Source: Elephas maximus indicus (Eukaryota > Chordata > Mammalia > Proboscidea > Elephantidae). Taken from it: a DNA stretch of 64,000 nt. The stretch is from contig NW_026060238.1 of NCBI RefSeq assembly GCF_024166365.1, forward strand, positions 310,001-374,000, in the 5' to 3' direction. The notes under the pieces were generated by a model that was not told the origin of the DNA, made no database searches, and saw only the letters and a program-made list of their open reading frames with translations. The stretch's first letter is position 1. Every line of letters starts with the position of its first letter. The translations under genes and the position numbers were made by a program. This document shows positions 1 to 12,712 of this stretch, in pieces.

Positions 1-2624
1 AGAAAATAACCCAAATAAGAAATGAGATCGGCAATATTACAACAGACCCAACTGAAATTAAAAGAATCATAACCGAATACTATGAAAAATTGTACTCCAA
101 CAAATTTGAAAACTTAGAAGAATTGAGTAAATTTCTAGAAACACACTACCTACCTAATCTAACACAAACAGATATAGAACAACTAAACAAACCTATAACA
201 AAAGAATAAATAGAAAAGATAATTAAAAATTCCCAACAAATAAAAGCCCTGGCCCTGATGACTTCACTGGAGAATTCCACCAAACTTTCAGAGAAGTGTT
301 AACACCACTACTACTAAAGGTATTTAAGAACATACAAAAGGATGGAATAGGCCCAATCTCATTCTATGAAGCCAGCATAACCGTCATAACAAAACCAGGT
401 GAAGACACGACAAAAAAAGAAAATTACAGACCAATATTCCCCATGAACTTAGACACAAAAACCCTCAGCAAAATTCTAGTCAACAACATATTGAAAAAGT
501 AATTCACCATGACCAAGTAGGATTCATACTAGGTATGCTGGATGGTTTAACATTTGAAAAACAATCAATGTAATCCATCATATAAATAAAAGACAAGAAC
601 CACATGATCTTATGGATTGATGCAGAAAAGGCATTTGACAAAGTCCAACACCCATTCATGATAAAGACTCTCAGCAAAATAGGAATAGAAGGAAAATTCC
701 TCCACATAATAAAGGGCATTTACTTAAAGCCAACAGCCAACATCACCCTAAATGCAGCGAGTCTGAAATCATTCCCCTGATAACGGGAACCAGACAAGGA
801 TGCCCTTTATCATCACTTTTATTCAGCATTGTTCTGGAGGTCCTAGCCAGAGCAATTAGTCTACAAAAAAAAAAAAAAAAAAGCATCCAAATTGGTAAGG
901 AAGAAATAAACTATCTCTATTTGCAGATGATATGATTTTATACACAGAAAACCCTAAAGAATCCACAAGAAAACTACTGGAACTAATAGAAGATTTCAAC
1001 AGAGTATCAGGATACAAGATAAGCATGCAAAAACCAGTTGGATTCCTCTATACGAGCAAAGAGGAAGTCGAAGATGAAATCATGAAATCAATGCCATTTA
1101 CAATAGCCCCAAGAAGATTAAATACGTAGGAACAAATCTAACCAGAGACATAAAAGACCTATACAAAGAAAACTATGAGACACTACTGCAAGAAACCAAG
1201 AGACCTACATAAGTGAAAAAACATACATTGTTCTTCAATGGGAAGACTCAAGACTGTGAAAAAGTTTATTCTACTCCAAGCAATCTATAGATAAATGCAA
1301 GCCTGATCCAAACTCCAATGGCATTTTTTAATGAGATGGAGAAAAAAATCACCAAGTTCATATGGAAAGGGAATAGGCCCTAGATAAGTAAAATGGTACT
1401 GAAAAATTAGAACAAAGTGGGAAGTCTCACACTACCTGATTTTAGTACATATTATAACACCAGGGTTGTCAAAACAGCCTGATACTGGCAGAACAGCAGA
1501 TACATAGATCAATGGAACAGAATTGAGAATTCAGACATAAATTCATCCACGTATGAGCAGCTTGTATTTAACAAAGGCCCAAAGTCCATAAAATGGGGAA
1601 AAGACAGTCTCTTTAACAAGTGGTGCTGGAATACCTGGATATCCATCTGCCAAAAAATGAAACAAGACCCATACCTCTCACACCATGCAGAAAAACTAAC
1701 TCAAAATGGATCAAAGACCTAAATATAAAATCTAAAATGATAAAGATCATGGAAGAAAAAAATAGGAAGAACTCTAGTAGCCCTCAAACATAGCATAAAC
1801 AGTATACAAAACATTGCTAACAATGCACAAACACTGGAAGGTAAAGTAGATAATTGGGAGCTTCTAAAAATGAAACCCTTATCCCCATCCAAAGGCCTCA
1901 TCAAAAGAGTAAATAGACTGGGAAAAAAAAAATTTGGCTGCAACAAATTCAATCAGTGTCTAAATCTTTAAAATCTACAAGGTACTGTCAAACTTCAACA
2001 ACGAAAAGACAAATAAACCGATAAAAATGGGCAAAGGGTATGAACAGGAACTTCACCAAATAAGACGTTCAGCGGCTAACAGCTACGTTAGGAAATGCTC
2101 ATGATCCATAGCCTTTAGAGAAATGCAAATCAAAACTACAATGAGATACCATCTTACCACAACGAAACTGGCTCTAATCTAAAAAACACAAAATAATAAA
2201 TGTTGGAGAGGTTGTGGAGAGACTGGAACACTTATACACTGCTAGTGGGAATGTAAAATGGTACAACAACTTAGGAAATCGATCTGGCATTTCCTTAAAA
2301 AGATAGGAGTACCATACGATCCAGCAATCCCGGTCCTTGGAATATAGTGTACAGAACTAAGAGCCCTACAAGAATAGATATATGCACACCCATGTTCACT
2401 GCAGCACTGTTACAATAGCAAAGAGATGGAAACAATCAAGGTGCCCACCAATAGATAAATGGATAAACAAATTACACTATTTTCACACAATGGAATACGA
2501 TGCAACAATAGAGAAAAACAATGAATCCATGAAACATCTCATAACATGTAGGAATCTGGAAGGCATTATGCTGATTGAAATTAGTCAGTCGCAGGACAAA
2601 TATTGCATGAGACCACTGTTATAA
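1..2624 (+). pseudogene. L1 ORF2 (endonuclease/reverse transcriptase) remnant
   Basis: ORF2 encodes the endonuclease and reverse transcriptase that copies L1 RNA at a nicked genomic target. The RT palm motif A ([10 protein letters not shown]) is readable at about 619-648 and the catalytic FADD motif is intact at 920-931 ([12 protein letters not shown]). The frame between them is broken many times by stops and small indels, and an A-run at 867-883 interrupts the coding sequence. The C-terminal region is readable to a stop near 2622. No intact protein is possible. Seen: the motifs and breaks. Known: L1 family assignment. Inferred: an old, dead copy. Confidence 0.93.
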
Positions 2625-3640
2625 GAATTCAGGAAAAGGTTTAAACACAGAAGAAAACATTCTTCGATGATTACGAGAATGGGGAAGGAGGAAGAGGGAT
2701 ATTCACTAATTACAGAGTAGACAAGAATTATTTTAGGTGAAGGGAAGGAAAACACATAATACGGGGGAAGTCAGCACAACTGGACTAATCCAAAAGCTAA
2801 GCAGTTTCCTGAATACAACGAAACACTTCGAGGGACAGAGTAGCAAGGGTGGGGGTCTGGCGACCATGGTTCAGGGGACATCTAGGTCAACTGGCATAAC
2901 AAATTGTATTAAGAAAGTATTCCACATCCCACTTTGATGAGTGGTGTCTGGGGTCTTAAAAGTTAGCAAGCGGCCATATAAGATGCATCAATTGATCTCA
3001 ATCCACCTGGAGCAAAGGAGAATGAAGAACACCAAAGACTCAAGGAAATATGAGCCCAAGAGACAGAAAGTGCCACTTAAACCAGAGACTCTAACAGCCT
3101 GAGACTGGAAGAACTAGATGGTGCCCGGTTACCACCAATGACTGCACTGAAAGGGAACACAACAGAGAATCTCTGATGGAGCAGGAGAAAAGTGGAATGC
3201 AGACCTCAAATTCTAGTAAAAAAGACCGGGCTAAACGGTCTGACTGAACACTGGAAGGGCTCCAGAGGTCATGGCCCTTGGACTCTCTGTTAGCCCAAAA
3301 CTAAAACCATTCCGAAGCCACTTCTGCAGACAAAGATTAGACTGGACTATAAGACATAAAATGAAACTGGTGAGGATTGTGCTTCTTAGCTCAAGTAGAC
3401 ACATTGTGACTGTGCGGGTATGGCCTGTCTGGAGGCGAGATGAGAAGGCAGAGGGGGACAGGAACTGGATGAATGGACACAGGAAACACACAGGGGAGAA
3501 AGAAGGAGAGTGCTGTCACATTGTAGGGAGAGCAACTAGGATCACATTAACCATGTCTGTGTAAGTTTTTGTATGAGAAACTTACTTGAACTTTCACTTA
3601 AAGCACAATAAAAAGAATACTTAGTATTAAAAAAGAATTA
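1..3640 (+). mobile_element. L1 LINE, 3' part (ORF2 remnant plus 3' UTR), continues left of window
   Basis: Non-LTR retrotransposon of the L1 clade in sense orientation. The first 2.6 kb translates in broken frames as L1 ORF2, from just before the reverse transcriptase to the C-terminal end. About 1 kb of 3' UTR follows and ends at AATAAA-like and A-rich sequence around 3608-3636. The UTR segment at about 3150-3600 recurs at 7546-8050 and 45235-45600, so all three ends come from related L1 subfamilies. The 5' end lies outside the window. Confidence 0.93.
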
Positions 3641-4008
3641 TCAATACACATTTGCTAAATATTTACTTCTGAAAAACTTCATATACCGTAACTTACCCAT
3701 TACCCTCACTCTGTTTATGATTTTTAAAATAAGCTTAAAAATTTCAATTTGGAACAATTTTGTATCTTGCTATTATTATTTCTCTTAAAGTAAATTTATT
3801 GCCAATCATAGCTTTTATAACAAAATATTAATTCCTTTTCCCTTGCAAATAATTCATTTGATTGAACTATATATATATACATTTTTTCTCAATGAGTCCA
3901 CGTTTCAATTTCTTGTTTATAATTTCTTTTCTTATCCACTCCAAGCCTGTAAATACAATTTACAGAATGTAGTAGCAAGTTTTGGTATAAGACCCTGCAT
4001 TCACTTTG
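3641..4008. other. AT-rich unique sequence
   Basis: AT-rich DNA between the L1 3' end and the next SINE. I see no gene or recognisable repeat. Confidence 0.6.
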
Positions 4009-4163
4009 GAAACCCTGATAGCATAGTGGTTAAGAGCTCAGCTGCAAACCAAAAGGTTAGCAGTTCAAATCCACCAGGTGCTCCTTGGAAACCTTATGGA
4101 GCAGTTCTACTCTCTCGTATAGGTTTGGTAGGAGTCAGAACCCACTCGATGGCAACAGGTTTT
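4009..4163 (+). mobile_element. AfroSINE (tRNA-derived SINE), near full length
   Basis: It starts with the family's 'ggaaaccctg' head, followed by an A-box-like 'tagtggttaag', a B-box-like 'agcagttcaaatcc', the central 'ctccttggaaacc' and the tail 'ctcgatggcaacaggttt'. It is diverged from the copies at 36887 and 37161, so it is probably older. Confidence 0.9.
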
Positions 4164-5312
4164 AGGGAACTTACTTTATGCTACATAGTCAGAAAAAATA
4201 TAGCCACCAATTTACATATTATTTAGGTCAGCAATTAGGTTATCAAACACTTATCATTTACTAGTCACTGTGTAGGTCATGGTGCCACGAACAGTGATGT
4301 TTATGGTCTCCAGATACCAAAAGAAAAATGAGTAGTGATGGTGAACATTTAGAAATTTATTTCATCTAATAAAAAGTAAATGTACTTTTTTTCTGATTTT
4401 TGATGCTCTACCCACTACCATCTGATGCCTATAGCCACGTTTTCTTAGCATTAGAAATATTTGTTTGTTTTTCTGTGAAAGTAATTTACAAGTGAGAGCA
4501 ACTTTCATGAGGAAAGGGGTCATGAGCATCCTCTGAGGGAGGCTGAGGAATATACCCAGCATTGCATAATCCAGTATATCAGCTGATACCTTATTGTTTT
4601 CCATGCCAATTTTATTGCATACTGACAGAAACAAAAGAAATTAAGAGAACAGTTTATTGTGATACACTCGGTGACTATTTTTGAAAGCTGGAAGGATATA
4701 CTTATTTTTACCTTTCAAATATTTTTGATATGAAAATAAAATGGCAGAAATCTTAATGAAAAGTATAATTTCCGAGATTATTTCCTTGTCTTTGGGACTC
4801 CTAATTAATTCTATAAAATATGAGAAGAACAAAAGAATTTATTTTGTATTCTCCGATGTAATTTCCATCTATCCTATATCAGTATTTTTGAAGATTGGGC
4901 TACTTCAGAGTCTATGTCTTATTTTGTTAGAAAAAATTTTAAAAACTACCAAATTATTTTAACATTGATCTTTACCACTTACACAAATCTATTTCCCCTT
5001 CAACATTGAAATTTTACCATCTGTGTACTTAGCTACATTCCCAAATTTCTCATTGGAATGACAAGATTTTGTTAATTTTAGATGAGTGGAATCACAAACA
5101 TGCATTTTTGTCTAGAATGTGGGCAATCAGTTATAATATTCTAGTTTATGCTGTAGTATGACACCAGTGATTTAAAAAAATCTCTATCGTAAAACCACAA
5201 TAGTGGATTTCTGGATCATGCCGCATGTTATCTCGGGATTTGTCCTCCCTCAGGGACACAGGCTGATGGTGCTTCCCTCATTGTGAAGCAACAGCAATTT
5301 ATGGAAGATGTA
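4164..5312. other. AT-rich intergenic DNA
   Basis: About 1.1 kb of AT-rich sequence. The short open frames on both strands lack codon structure or known motifs. I see nothing I can name. Confidence 0.6.
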
Positions 5313-5401
5313 AAACCCAAAACCCAGTGCCGTCGAGTCGATTCCGACTCATAACGACCCTATAGGACAGAGTGGAACTGCCCCATAGAGTTTCCGAGAA
5401 G
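5313..5401 (-). mobile_element. AfroSINE 3' fragment
   Basis: The reverse complement carries the SINE 3' half, from the 'aaactctatgggg' region to the tail 'cgactcgacggcactgggttttgg'. The tRNA-like head is missing, so this copy is 5'-truncated. Confidence 0.88.
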
Positions 5402-6039
5402 TAAAGAAAATGGAATTTCACTCGCTGGCTCTTAATTCTTGCCGTGGGTAACACATGTCACTTGCACTAATGTTTCACAGTCCACACCTAACTTCAAAGA
5501 AAAGGGAAGTGCAATCTAAACTTGAGCCAGGAAGGATGAAGATCGGATGACTAACCCACATTCCTAATCAAGTAGTTCACCCTTCTGGGTCCCAACTCCT
5601 CTCCAAAGGAGACAACCAAATGTCCCATTCAGTCATGCAATAAGCTCAAAGCCCAGGATCTCTAGGTGATAAGCAGTCACCAATAAGGTCCATCTTTTAT
5701 CTGATGACCTGTGAATTATCTAAATTTCCCAGTTATCCAAATATCCAGCATGTCTTTGTTGGACAGGGACAGGATAACAGAAATAAACACTGGTATTAGG
5801 AAAGAAAGAATGAGATATCCACAGGAATCATGGGCCCCCAGAAGTTCTGAAATTCCATTAGGCAGACATTTAAAGGCCTACTATATTTCGGATGAGGAAT
5901 AGTCACGGATAAGGCCACTTATCTGCCTCCTTGGAGTAGTTTTCTCATTTATTTTTTTATAACATTGTCCCTGGGTCTTCTCTCTGAAATATGCTTTTTA
6001 AAAGATTCGTATTACCTTATCTGCCGTGACGAAAAACAC
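5402..6039. other. Unassigned intergenic DNA
   Basis: No gene or recognisable repeat is visible between two SINE copies. Confidence 0.55.
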
Positions 6040-6180
6040 AACAAAAAACCTACTGCCATTGAGTCAATTCTGACTCATAGTCACCCTATAGGACAGAGTA
6101 GAACTGCCCCATAAAGTTTCCAAGGAGCGCCTGGTAGACTCGAACTGCCAAGCTTTTGGTTACGCCACCAGTGTTTCCTA
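6040..6180 (-). mobile_element. AfroSINE with internal deletion of the tRNA part
   Basis: Reverse-strand SINE. The 3' half and the B-box side are present. The stretch between 'ggttacgccacc' and the expected A box is shortened by about 20 bp relative to other copies such as 29508-29691. Confidence 0.87.
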
Positions 6181-7098
6181 TCTACCATGATAATTGTGGA
6201 ATATACTCTTATGGTTGCTAAAGAGTTTTTTCAACTAACTTTCTGCCCATGGTGATTGGAGTCTGTGATAAAGAGACTACCATTTGACAAATATTTACTG
6301 CCTTCTGCTGATCACATACGTAGCACACTTCTTCATTCCATCACACATTAACCTAGTGATGTGGTAAACTTTGCTCAATAGCATGTGGCTGAAAGTGTCT
6401 GTATACCACTTCCAAGCCTAGAGTTTCAGTGATATTATATTTTCACATTTCTCTATTGTTTCTTCCATCATCATGAGAAGAAAATGTCTCCAGTAGGTTG
6501 TCTCTTCCAAAAACTTATTTAAGTTTTCTAAGCCTAATTTCCTCATCTAAAAATCAGTTATCAGGAGAAAGATCACTAGCTATTTCAAAAGAGAGAACAG
6601 AATTCAAATAAGTACTTTAATAGGAGATGAAGGAATCAAGGAACAAAACAACGGAAGCTGAATCTACCTAGAGACTCCCATCAGTATGTTGCTCCCAACA
6701 CCCAGAAAACTGTCAAACAGCAGGACAAGATGGCTTCCAGGACCCCATGGGTGGGGCCCTCATGTAGAACCCAAAACCAAGGTGAGGACCAGCAGACAAT
6801 ATTTGAAACCATGAAGAGAATGGCTATCTTATTGGAAGTGAAATCATGGCAAGCCACGGTTACTTCCAGGAACTATAGTTGAAGCGGGGAAAGAGAGAAG
6901 GAGAAATTTGCTGACTTCTGTCCTATAGCCTTTCTAATCTTCTGACAGTCTTACATTGTGATTTCCTACAAGAAATACACAGGCAAAGGATCTTGGGAAA
7001 TGTAGTTCTCCTTGGTATAGAGTCAAATAAAGTCAGTGAAAGTATCTGAAAACCGAGGAGCATTACAAAACATGCTGGCTAATATGAAAAAATAGAAA
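6181..7098. other. Unassigned intergenic DNA
   Basis: About 0.9 kb of mixed composition with no support for a gene. It may contain very old repeats that cannot be recognised by eye. Confidence 0.5.
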
Positions 7099-7246
7099 CA
7101 ATCATGTTGAGTCAATTCCAACTCATAGCAACCCTATAGGGCAAAGCAGAACTGCCTTGTAGGGTTTTCAAGGAGCAGCTGGTGGATTTGAACTGCCAAC
7201 CTTTTGATAAGTGTCAACTTTTAATCACTGCACCACTAGGACTCCA
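7099..7246 (-). mobile_element. AfroSINE, reverse strand
   Basis: Full-length but diverged copy. It runs from the tail ('gttgagtcaattccaactcat') to the head ('caccactaggactcc') when read left to right on the plus strand. Confidence 0.9.
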
Positions 7247-7545
7247 AGCTAATAATCCAAAAAATAGAGCCTGTCTTAAATCGTGTGTGTGAGCATCTTC
7301 ATATCTGGAGTTTTTTTTCTTAAAATCTGCTATGTTTAATATTTTATAGCTAAACCATCTTTCCTTCTAATTAATATTTGTCTTATATATCTTTTTGACC
7401 TTTTAAATTTCATATATTCCTTGTCTTTATATTTAAATATGCCTTCTTAAAATTTCACTCAAGTAAAATTTTGCTAAAGATAATTAAAAAATGGCTGCAG
7501 CAGTACATCAACAGGAAAATGCCAGAAATTCAAACTGATTCAGAA

Positions 7546-8050
7546 AAGGATGTGGAAACTAATGGGCCACAACTACCACAGCCTCCACCAGACTGAGTCC
7601 AGCACAACTAGATGGTACCCAGCTACCACCACCGACTGCTCTGACAAGGATCACAATAAAGGGTCCAGGATAGAACTGGAGAAAAATGCAGAACAAAACT
7701 ATAACTTACAAAAAAAGACCATACTTACTGGCCTGACAGAGACTGGAGAAACCTCGAGATTATGGCCCCTAAGTGTCCTTTTAAATCAGTACTGAAGTCA
7801 CTCCTGAGGTTCACCCTTCAGCCAAAGTTTAGACAGACCCGTAAAATAAATCAAGACTAAACGGGCACACCAACCTAGGGGCAAGGATGAGAAGGCTGGA
7901 GGGAACAGGAAAGCTGATAATGGGGAACCCAAGGTTGACAAGGGTAGAGTTGGCAACCAATGTCACAAAACAATATGTGTATTTACTGCTTAATGAGATA
8001 TTAATTTGCTCTGTAAATCTTCATCTAAAGCATAATTTTAAAAAAAGAGA
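7546..8050 (+). mobile_element. L1 3' UTR, 5'-truncated insertion
   Basis: The sequence parallels the L1 3' UTR at about 3100-3600: a 'tagatggtacccagctaccacca' stretch, then 'gagattatggcccct', then 'gatgagaaggc'. It ends in an A-rich tail near 8030-8050. No ORF2 is present, as expected for a 5'-truncated L1 insertion. Confidence 0.85.
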
Positions 8051-8129
8051 GAAAAATCAAAATATCCACCTGATAGCATTTGGGAATTACTATTATTTCC
8101 ATCAACAAAGACCTGTGCATTGTTAATTA

Positions 8130-8320
8130 TAATTACAATGTTTATTGTGCACTGTCAGGAACAGTACCAAGTACTTTTTATACATTGTTCATTCCATGCC
8201 TGTATTAACCCCATGAAGTAGGTGCTATTATCACCTCCAGAGTCCTGTAGATAGTAATGGGTAGGAATGTAAACCTAGGTTGAAATTCTTAACCACTGTT
8301 ACATTAACTTCAGTTCTACT
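8130..8320 (-). mobile_element. MIR SINE (old mammalian-wide), reverse strand
   Basis: It shows the reverse-strand MIR pattern: a 'gcactgt..ggaacagtaccaagtactttttatac' core followed by 'aaccccatgaagtaggtgctattatcacc'. It is strongly diverged. Confidence 0.7.
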
Positions 8321-8890
8321 TCTGGCCACGGTGGTTCTGTTTTTGTATATTAATAGATTAAATGTATTGAGGAAGACTGCGAATATAAACCCAGAGAGAT
8401 AAATTTGAATATGTGAGTATATAGCCAATGGAAGGATTTCAAAGGATAATGGAATCAGGGTATTATAATGAAGAAAGATCTGGATCATTAGGATGGCAGA
8501 CCAAAGAGTAAGAAACACTAACTCTTCAGATGAACTATGTGAGCACTACCCAACTGGCAAAATAGTAAGTTCCATCACTTGTCTTGTCAAAGAAGATATG
8601 ACATACTGAAGCCATATACAGCTGTATTTCTGTATGACTTGATTCTGATCCATTGGGCAGACAACCATGTATAATGACTCTGATCTACAAGAAATATGTG
8701 CTCTGTGTACTAGGCTTTGGGTACACAGATATTTGTTCCTTTTCTGTTTTTTTTAGATAAATTGTGGTTAAATAAATATTAAAATAAAAAATCCTGATTT
8801 AAAAGAAAAAAAAAATGACACGGAAGGAGGGATATAATTGCTGATGTCTGGTGGATCTTAGCTAAAAGGTGAGAATACCAGAACGATGTT
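8321..8890. other. Unassigned AT-rich DNA
   Basis: No coding or repeat signal is recognised. An A-rich stretch lies at about 8777-8816. Confidence 0.5.
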
Positions 8891-9325
8891 TATTGTTGTT
8901 GTTATTAGGTGCAGTCAAGTCACTTCCGACTCATAGCAATCCTATGTACCACAGAAAGAAACACTGTCCGGTCCCGTGCCATACTTAGGATCGTTGTTAT
9001 GCTTGAGCCCATTGTTGCAGACACTGTGTCAATCCATCTCCTTGAGGGTCTTCCTCTTTTAAGCTGACCCTGTACTTTACCAGGCATGATGTCCCTCTCC
9101 AGGGACTGATCTCTTCTGACAACACAGCCAAAGTATGTAAGAAGCAGTCTCACCATCCTGGCTTCTAAAGAGCATTCTGGCTGTACTACTTCTAAGACAG
9201 ATTTGTTTGTTATTTTGGTATATTAAATATTCTTTGCCACCACCACAATTCAAAGGCATCAATTCTTCTTCAGTCTTCCTTATTCATTGTCCGTCTTTCA
9301 CATGCATATGAGGTGATTGAAAATA
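8891..9325 (-). mobile_element. RTE-clade LINE 3' end, reverse strand
   Basis: The minus strand translates as the C-terminal tail of an RTE/BovB-like ORF2: 'LLLTYFGCVVRRDQSLERD' followed by a Gly/Arg-rich 'GQLKRGRPSRRWID'. It ends in a (TTG)n/(AAC)n-type 3' tail at 8891-8908. This copy is only the last ~430 bp of the element and abuts a second RTE copy in the opposite orientation. Confidence 0.85.
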
Positions 9326-11112
9326 CCACTAATGCTTGGAAGCTGAAATATATGAAGTATGAAACTAGGAAAATTGGAAATCTTCAAAAATGAAATGGAA
9401 CACATAAGCATCGATATCCTAGGCATTAGTGAGCTGAAATGGACTGGTATTGGCCATTTTGAATAGGACAACACATAGCCTACTACACCAGAAATGACAA
9501 CTTGAAGAGGAATGGTTTACTTTCATCGTCAAAAAGAACAATTCAAAGTCAATCCCGAAGTACAGTGCGGTCAGTGATAGAATAATATCCATAAGCCTAT
9601 AAGGAAGACCAGTTAATACAACTATCATTCAAATTTACACAGCAACAACTAAGAACAAAGTTGAAGAAATTGAAGATATTTTCAGTTTCTGTAGTCTGAA
9701 ATTGATTGAACATGCAATCAGGATGCATTGATAATTACTGGTGATTGGAATGTGAAAGCTGGAAACAAAGAAGAACAATTGGTAGTTGGAAAATATGGCC
9801 TTGGTGATAGAAACAATGCCGGAGATTGAATGATAGAATTTTGCGAAACCAATGACTTCTTCATTGCAAATACCTTTTTTAACCAACATAAACGGTGGCT
9901 ATGCACATGGACCTTGCCAGATGGAATACACAGAAATCAAAACGACTACATCTACGGAAAGAGACAAAGGAAAAGCTCGATATTATCAGTCAGAACAAGG
10001 CCAGGGGCTGACTGTGGAACAGAAAGATTTTTATCTGTGTTAATTATTGACTATTCAAAGGCATTTGACTGAGTAGATCATAACAAATTTTGTATAACGT
10101 CGCAAATAGTGGGAATTCCAGGACACTTAATTTTGCTCATGCAGATTCTCTACTTAGACCAAGAGGCAGTAATTGGAACACAACAATGGGACACTGCTTA
10201 GTTTGAAATCAGAAAAGATGTGCGTCAGGATTGTATCCTTTCACCATACTTAGTCAATCTATATGCTGAGCAAATGATCTGAGATGGACTATATGAAGAA
10301 GGTAGCATCAGGATTAGAGAAAAACTCGTTAATGACCTGCAATATGCAGAACACACAGCCTTGCCTGTTGGAAGTGAAGAGGACTTGAAGCACTTGCTGA
10401 TGAAGATCAAAGACTACAGCCTTCAGTATGAATTACACCTCAAAATAAAGAAAACAAAAATCCTCACAGCTGGACCAGTAACCAACATCGTGATAAACGG
10501 AGAAAACACTGACATTGTCAAGGATTTAATTTTACTTTGATCTACAATTAACTCCAATGGAAGCAGCAGTCAAAAAATCAAAGGATGTATTGCATTCGGC
10601 AAATTGGCTGCAAAAGCCCTCTTTAAAGTGTTAAAAAGCAAAAGTGTCGCTTTGAGGACTAAGGTGCACCTGATCCAAGCCATTGTATTTTCAGTTGCCT
10701 CTTATGCATGTGAAAGATGGACAATGAGTAAGGAAGACCAAAGAAGAATCGATGCCTTAGAATCACAGTGTTGGTGGAAAATATTTAATATAAAATGGAC
10801 TGTCAAAAGAATGATCAAATTTGTCTTGGAAGAAGTACAGCAAGAATGCTCCTTAGAAGCGAGGATGGCGAGATTTTGTCCCATGTAATTTGGACATATT
10901 ATAAGGAGGAACCAGTCCCTGGAGAAGGACATCATGCTTAGTGAAGTAGAGGGTCACCAAAAATGATGGATTAACACAGTGGCCACAATAATGGGCTCAA
11001 ACATAGAAATGATAGTTAGGTTGGGGCGAAATGGGGCAGTGTTTCATTATGATGCACATAGGGTCGCTCTGAGTAGGAACTGACATGAAGGAACCTAAGA
11101 GCAACAATTTAA
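9326..11112 (+). mobile_element. RTE-clade LINE (BovB/AfroRTE-like), partial
   Basis: Non-LTR retrotransposon of the RTE clade. Broken frames show an endonuclease segment ('DILGISELKWTGI' near 9415), RT motif A ('IIDYSKAFD' ending near 10070) and the C-terminal 'ASYACERWTMSKEDQRRIDA' (about 10695-10755). The last part (about 10690-11112) is homologous to the inverted fragment at 8891-9325. RTE elements are typical of Afrotheria; subfamily naming needs a library search. Confidence 0.88.
9345..10960 (+). pseudogene. RTE ORF2 (endonuclease/RT) remnant
   Basis: This is the coding remnant of the RTE element above. The order endonuclease, reverse transcriptase, C-terminal domain is preserved, but stops and frameshifts break it. 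A stop follows motif A directly (YSKAFD, then TGA at about 10070), and the catalytic YADD motif has decayed to YAEH at about 10348-10359. Two of the metal-binding acidic positions are therefore affected and the copy is dead. Seen: the motifs and stops. Known: the RT motif expectations. Confidence 0.85.
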
Positions 11113-11489
11113 AATACTAAAAGGTTTCCTCCAGTCTAGAGTCTTTGCTTGGAACATTTAGTCTATTTACATTTGCTGAAAAACTTGTGTTTTTCAGCTT
11201 ATTAGTGTTTTTATTTTAAATTAAAAAAATCTTTATATTATTCAATGTAGTGATTTTTAGTTACCTATCTTCTCTGTGTCCCCCCTTCATCTCATTCTTG
11301 TCTTCTTTGGATTATTTTTTGCATTTCACAATTTCTTTGTATCATTTAAGACAATATGCACTTTACTTCTTTATGTTTAGTGATAATCTAGGACAATGTA
11401 CCATACACTTAATCAAAAACTAATTTTATTACAACTTCATCTACTCAAACGATAAAAGGTATTATATATTTTAACTCATATCTTCACAG
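11113..11489. other. AT-rich intergenic DNA
   Basis: No gene or repeat is recognised. The sequence is T-rich. Confidence 0.5.
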
Positions 11490-11830
11490 CTATTGTTGTC
11501 TAACAAACCACCATGAAACTTGGCAGTTTAAAACAATAAGTTATTATCTCCCCAGGATTCTGGGTTCAGTGGATTGGTTCTCTGCTGGAATGTCTATTTT
11601 GAAGTTGCAATCAGATACTGGCTGGAGTCATCTGAAAGCCTATTGGGCTTGATGTCCAAGAATACTTCTTCACTCCCATGTCTAGTGCTGCAATGCTGCT
11701 CCATGGGACCTCTCTCTCCAGCAGACAATTATGGGCTTTTTATGTGACCTACAAGTTCTTGACTGCGTTCTCAGCCACTCTACTTGGTGCCTTTCACTGA
11801 GAAAGAATTTTCTGCAGATTTCCTGGACCT
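11490..11830. mobile_element. Old LTR or DNA-transposon remnant (MaLR-like)
   Basis: The stretch 'taacaaaccaccatgaaac..ggcagtttaaaacaataag..ttatctc' followed by 'ggctggagtcatctgaaagcc' resembles ancient mammalian interspersed repeats related to MaLR LTRs. The family name is uncertain and this rests on pattern memory only. A similar piece occurs at 12710-13000. Confidence 0.45.
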
Positions 11831-12656
11831 ACTTGAGGAGCTGGGAAGTTAATTTCTAGCTAACTCAGACAAAATTGTGTTGTCCCTTACATTCCCTGGT
11901 TTATTCAGTTCTTCTGAACCCTCACCTTTAGGGGTCTTGTAGTTTATCTCCTGTTGTCCATGAAACATAGAGCCATGAAAGTTGATACAGCATTTTTTTT
12001 TATTTCCTTTGACTAATATTCTGGTAAAGAAGCTACTTCCTTCTGTCTTATTTTTCTAATTACTGTTTTTATTTACGTATGTGTGTGTCTGTGGTATATA
12101 TATGCAGTTCTTTAATGCGTGAAAGAAAAACTTAGATCTACATACCTGTAATCTGTTTCCAAATCTGTCTATTCAACTAGCTCTGTGTGTTGGTTATGAT
12201 ACTTCATCTGCCATGTTTCCAGGCACTGAAGTCTCTGTCATGTTATTTTCACATTACTAACTGAAATTTAATCTTGATTATATATGTATTTTTAATTTTA
12301 GGAATGCTGTTTTTATAGACAGAATAGCTGTATATCAGAGAAGCTAACTTACCCTAGGTACATGTTTTTAGTTGAATGATCCCAGATGGCAACCCCTGGC
12401 CTTCTCACAGAAAAATCTAAGTGGTTTTCCCCAACCACATTGTTTTTGATTTTTCACTTCTAGAAATCAAAGCCAAAGTGGTAAGACTTCTCTGTAATAT
12501 AAAATAATTCTAAACAGATAATAATATTATTTTCAGAACAATGATTCCAGATTATATGAAGTAGGGAAGGAGAATTATAACCCCTTTTATTCAAATGTAG
12601 TTGATATCTTTATTATGGGTTTTAGGTAACACATATATTCCCCTAAGCACTATTCC
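11831..12656. other. Unassigned intergenic DNA
   Basis: AT-rich sequence with no gene evidence. Confidence 0.5.
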
Positions 12657-12671
12657 AGTGTGTGTATATGT

Positions 12672-12709
<38 letters not shown>
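12657..12709 (+). repeat. (TG)n dinucleotide microsatellite
   Basis: An interrupted, then pure, TG run of about 50 bp. It produces short Cys/Val open frames that are not genes. Confidence 0.97.

Positions 12710-12712
<3 letters not shown>

Noticed and set aside
10604-10888. A 94-codon frame as a host gene
   Set aside because: It is the C-terminal segment of the RTE ORF2 ('ASYACERWTM' pattern).
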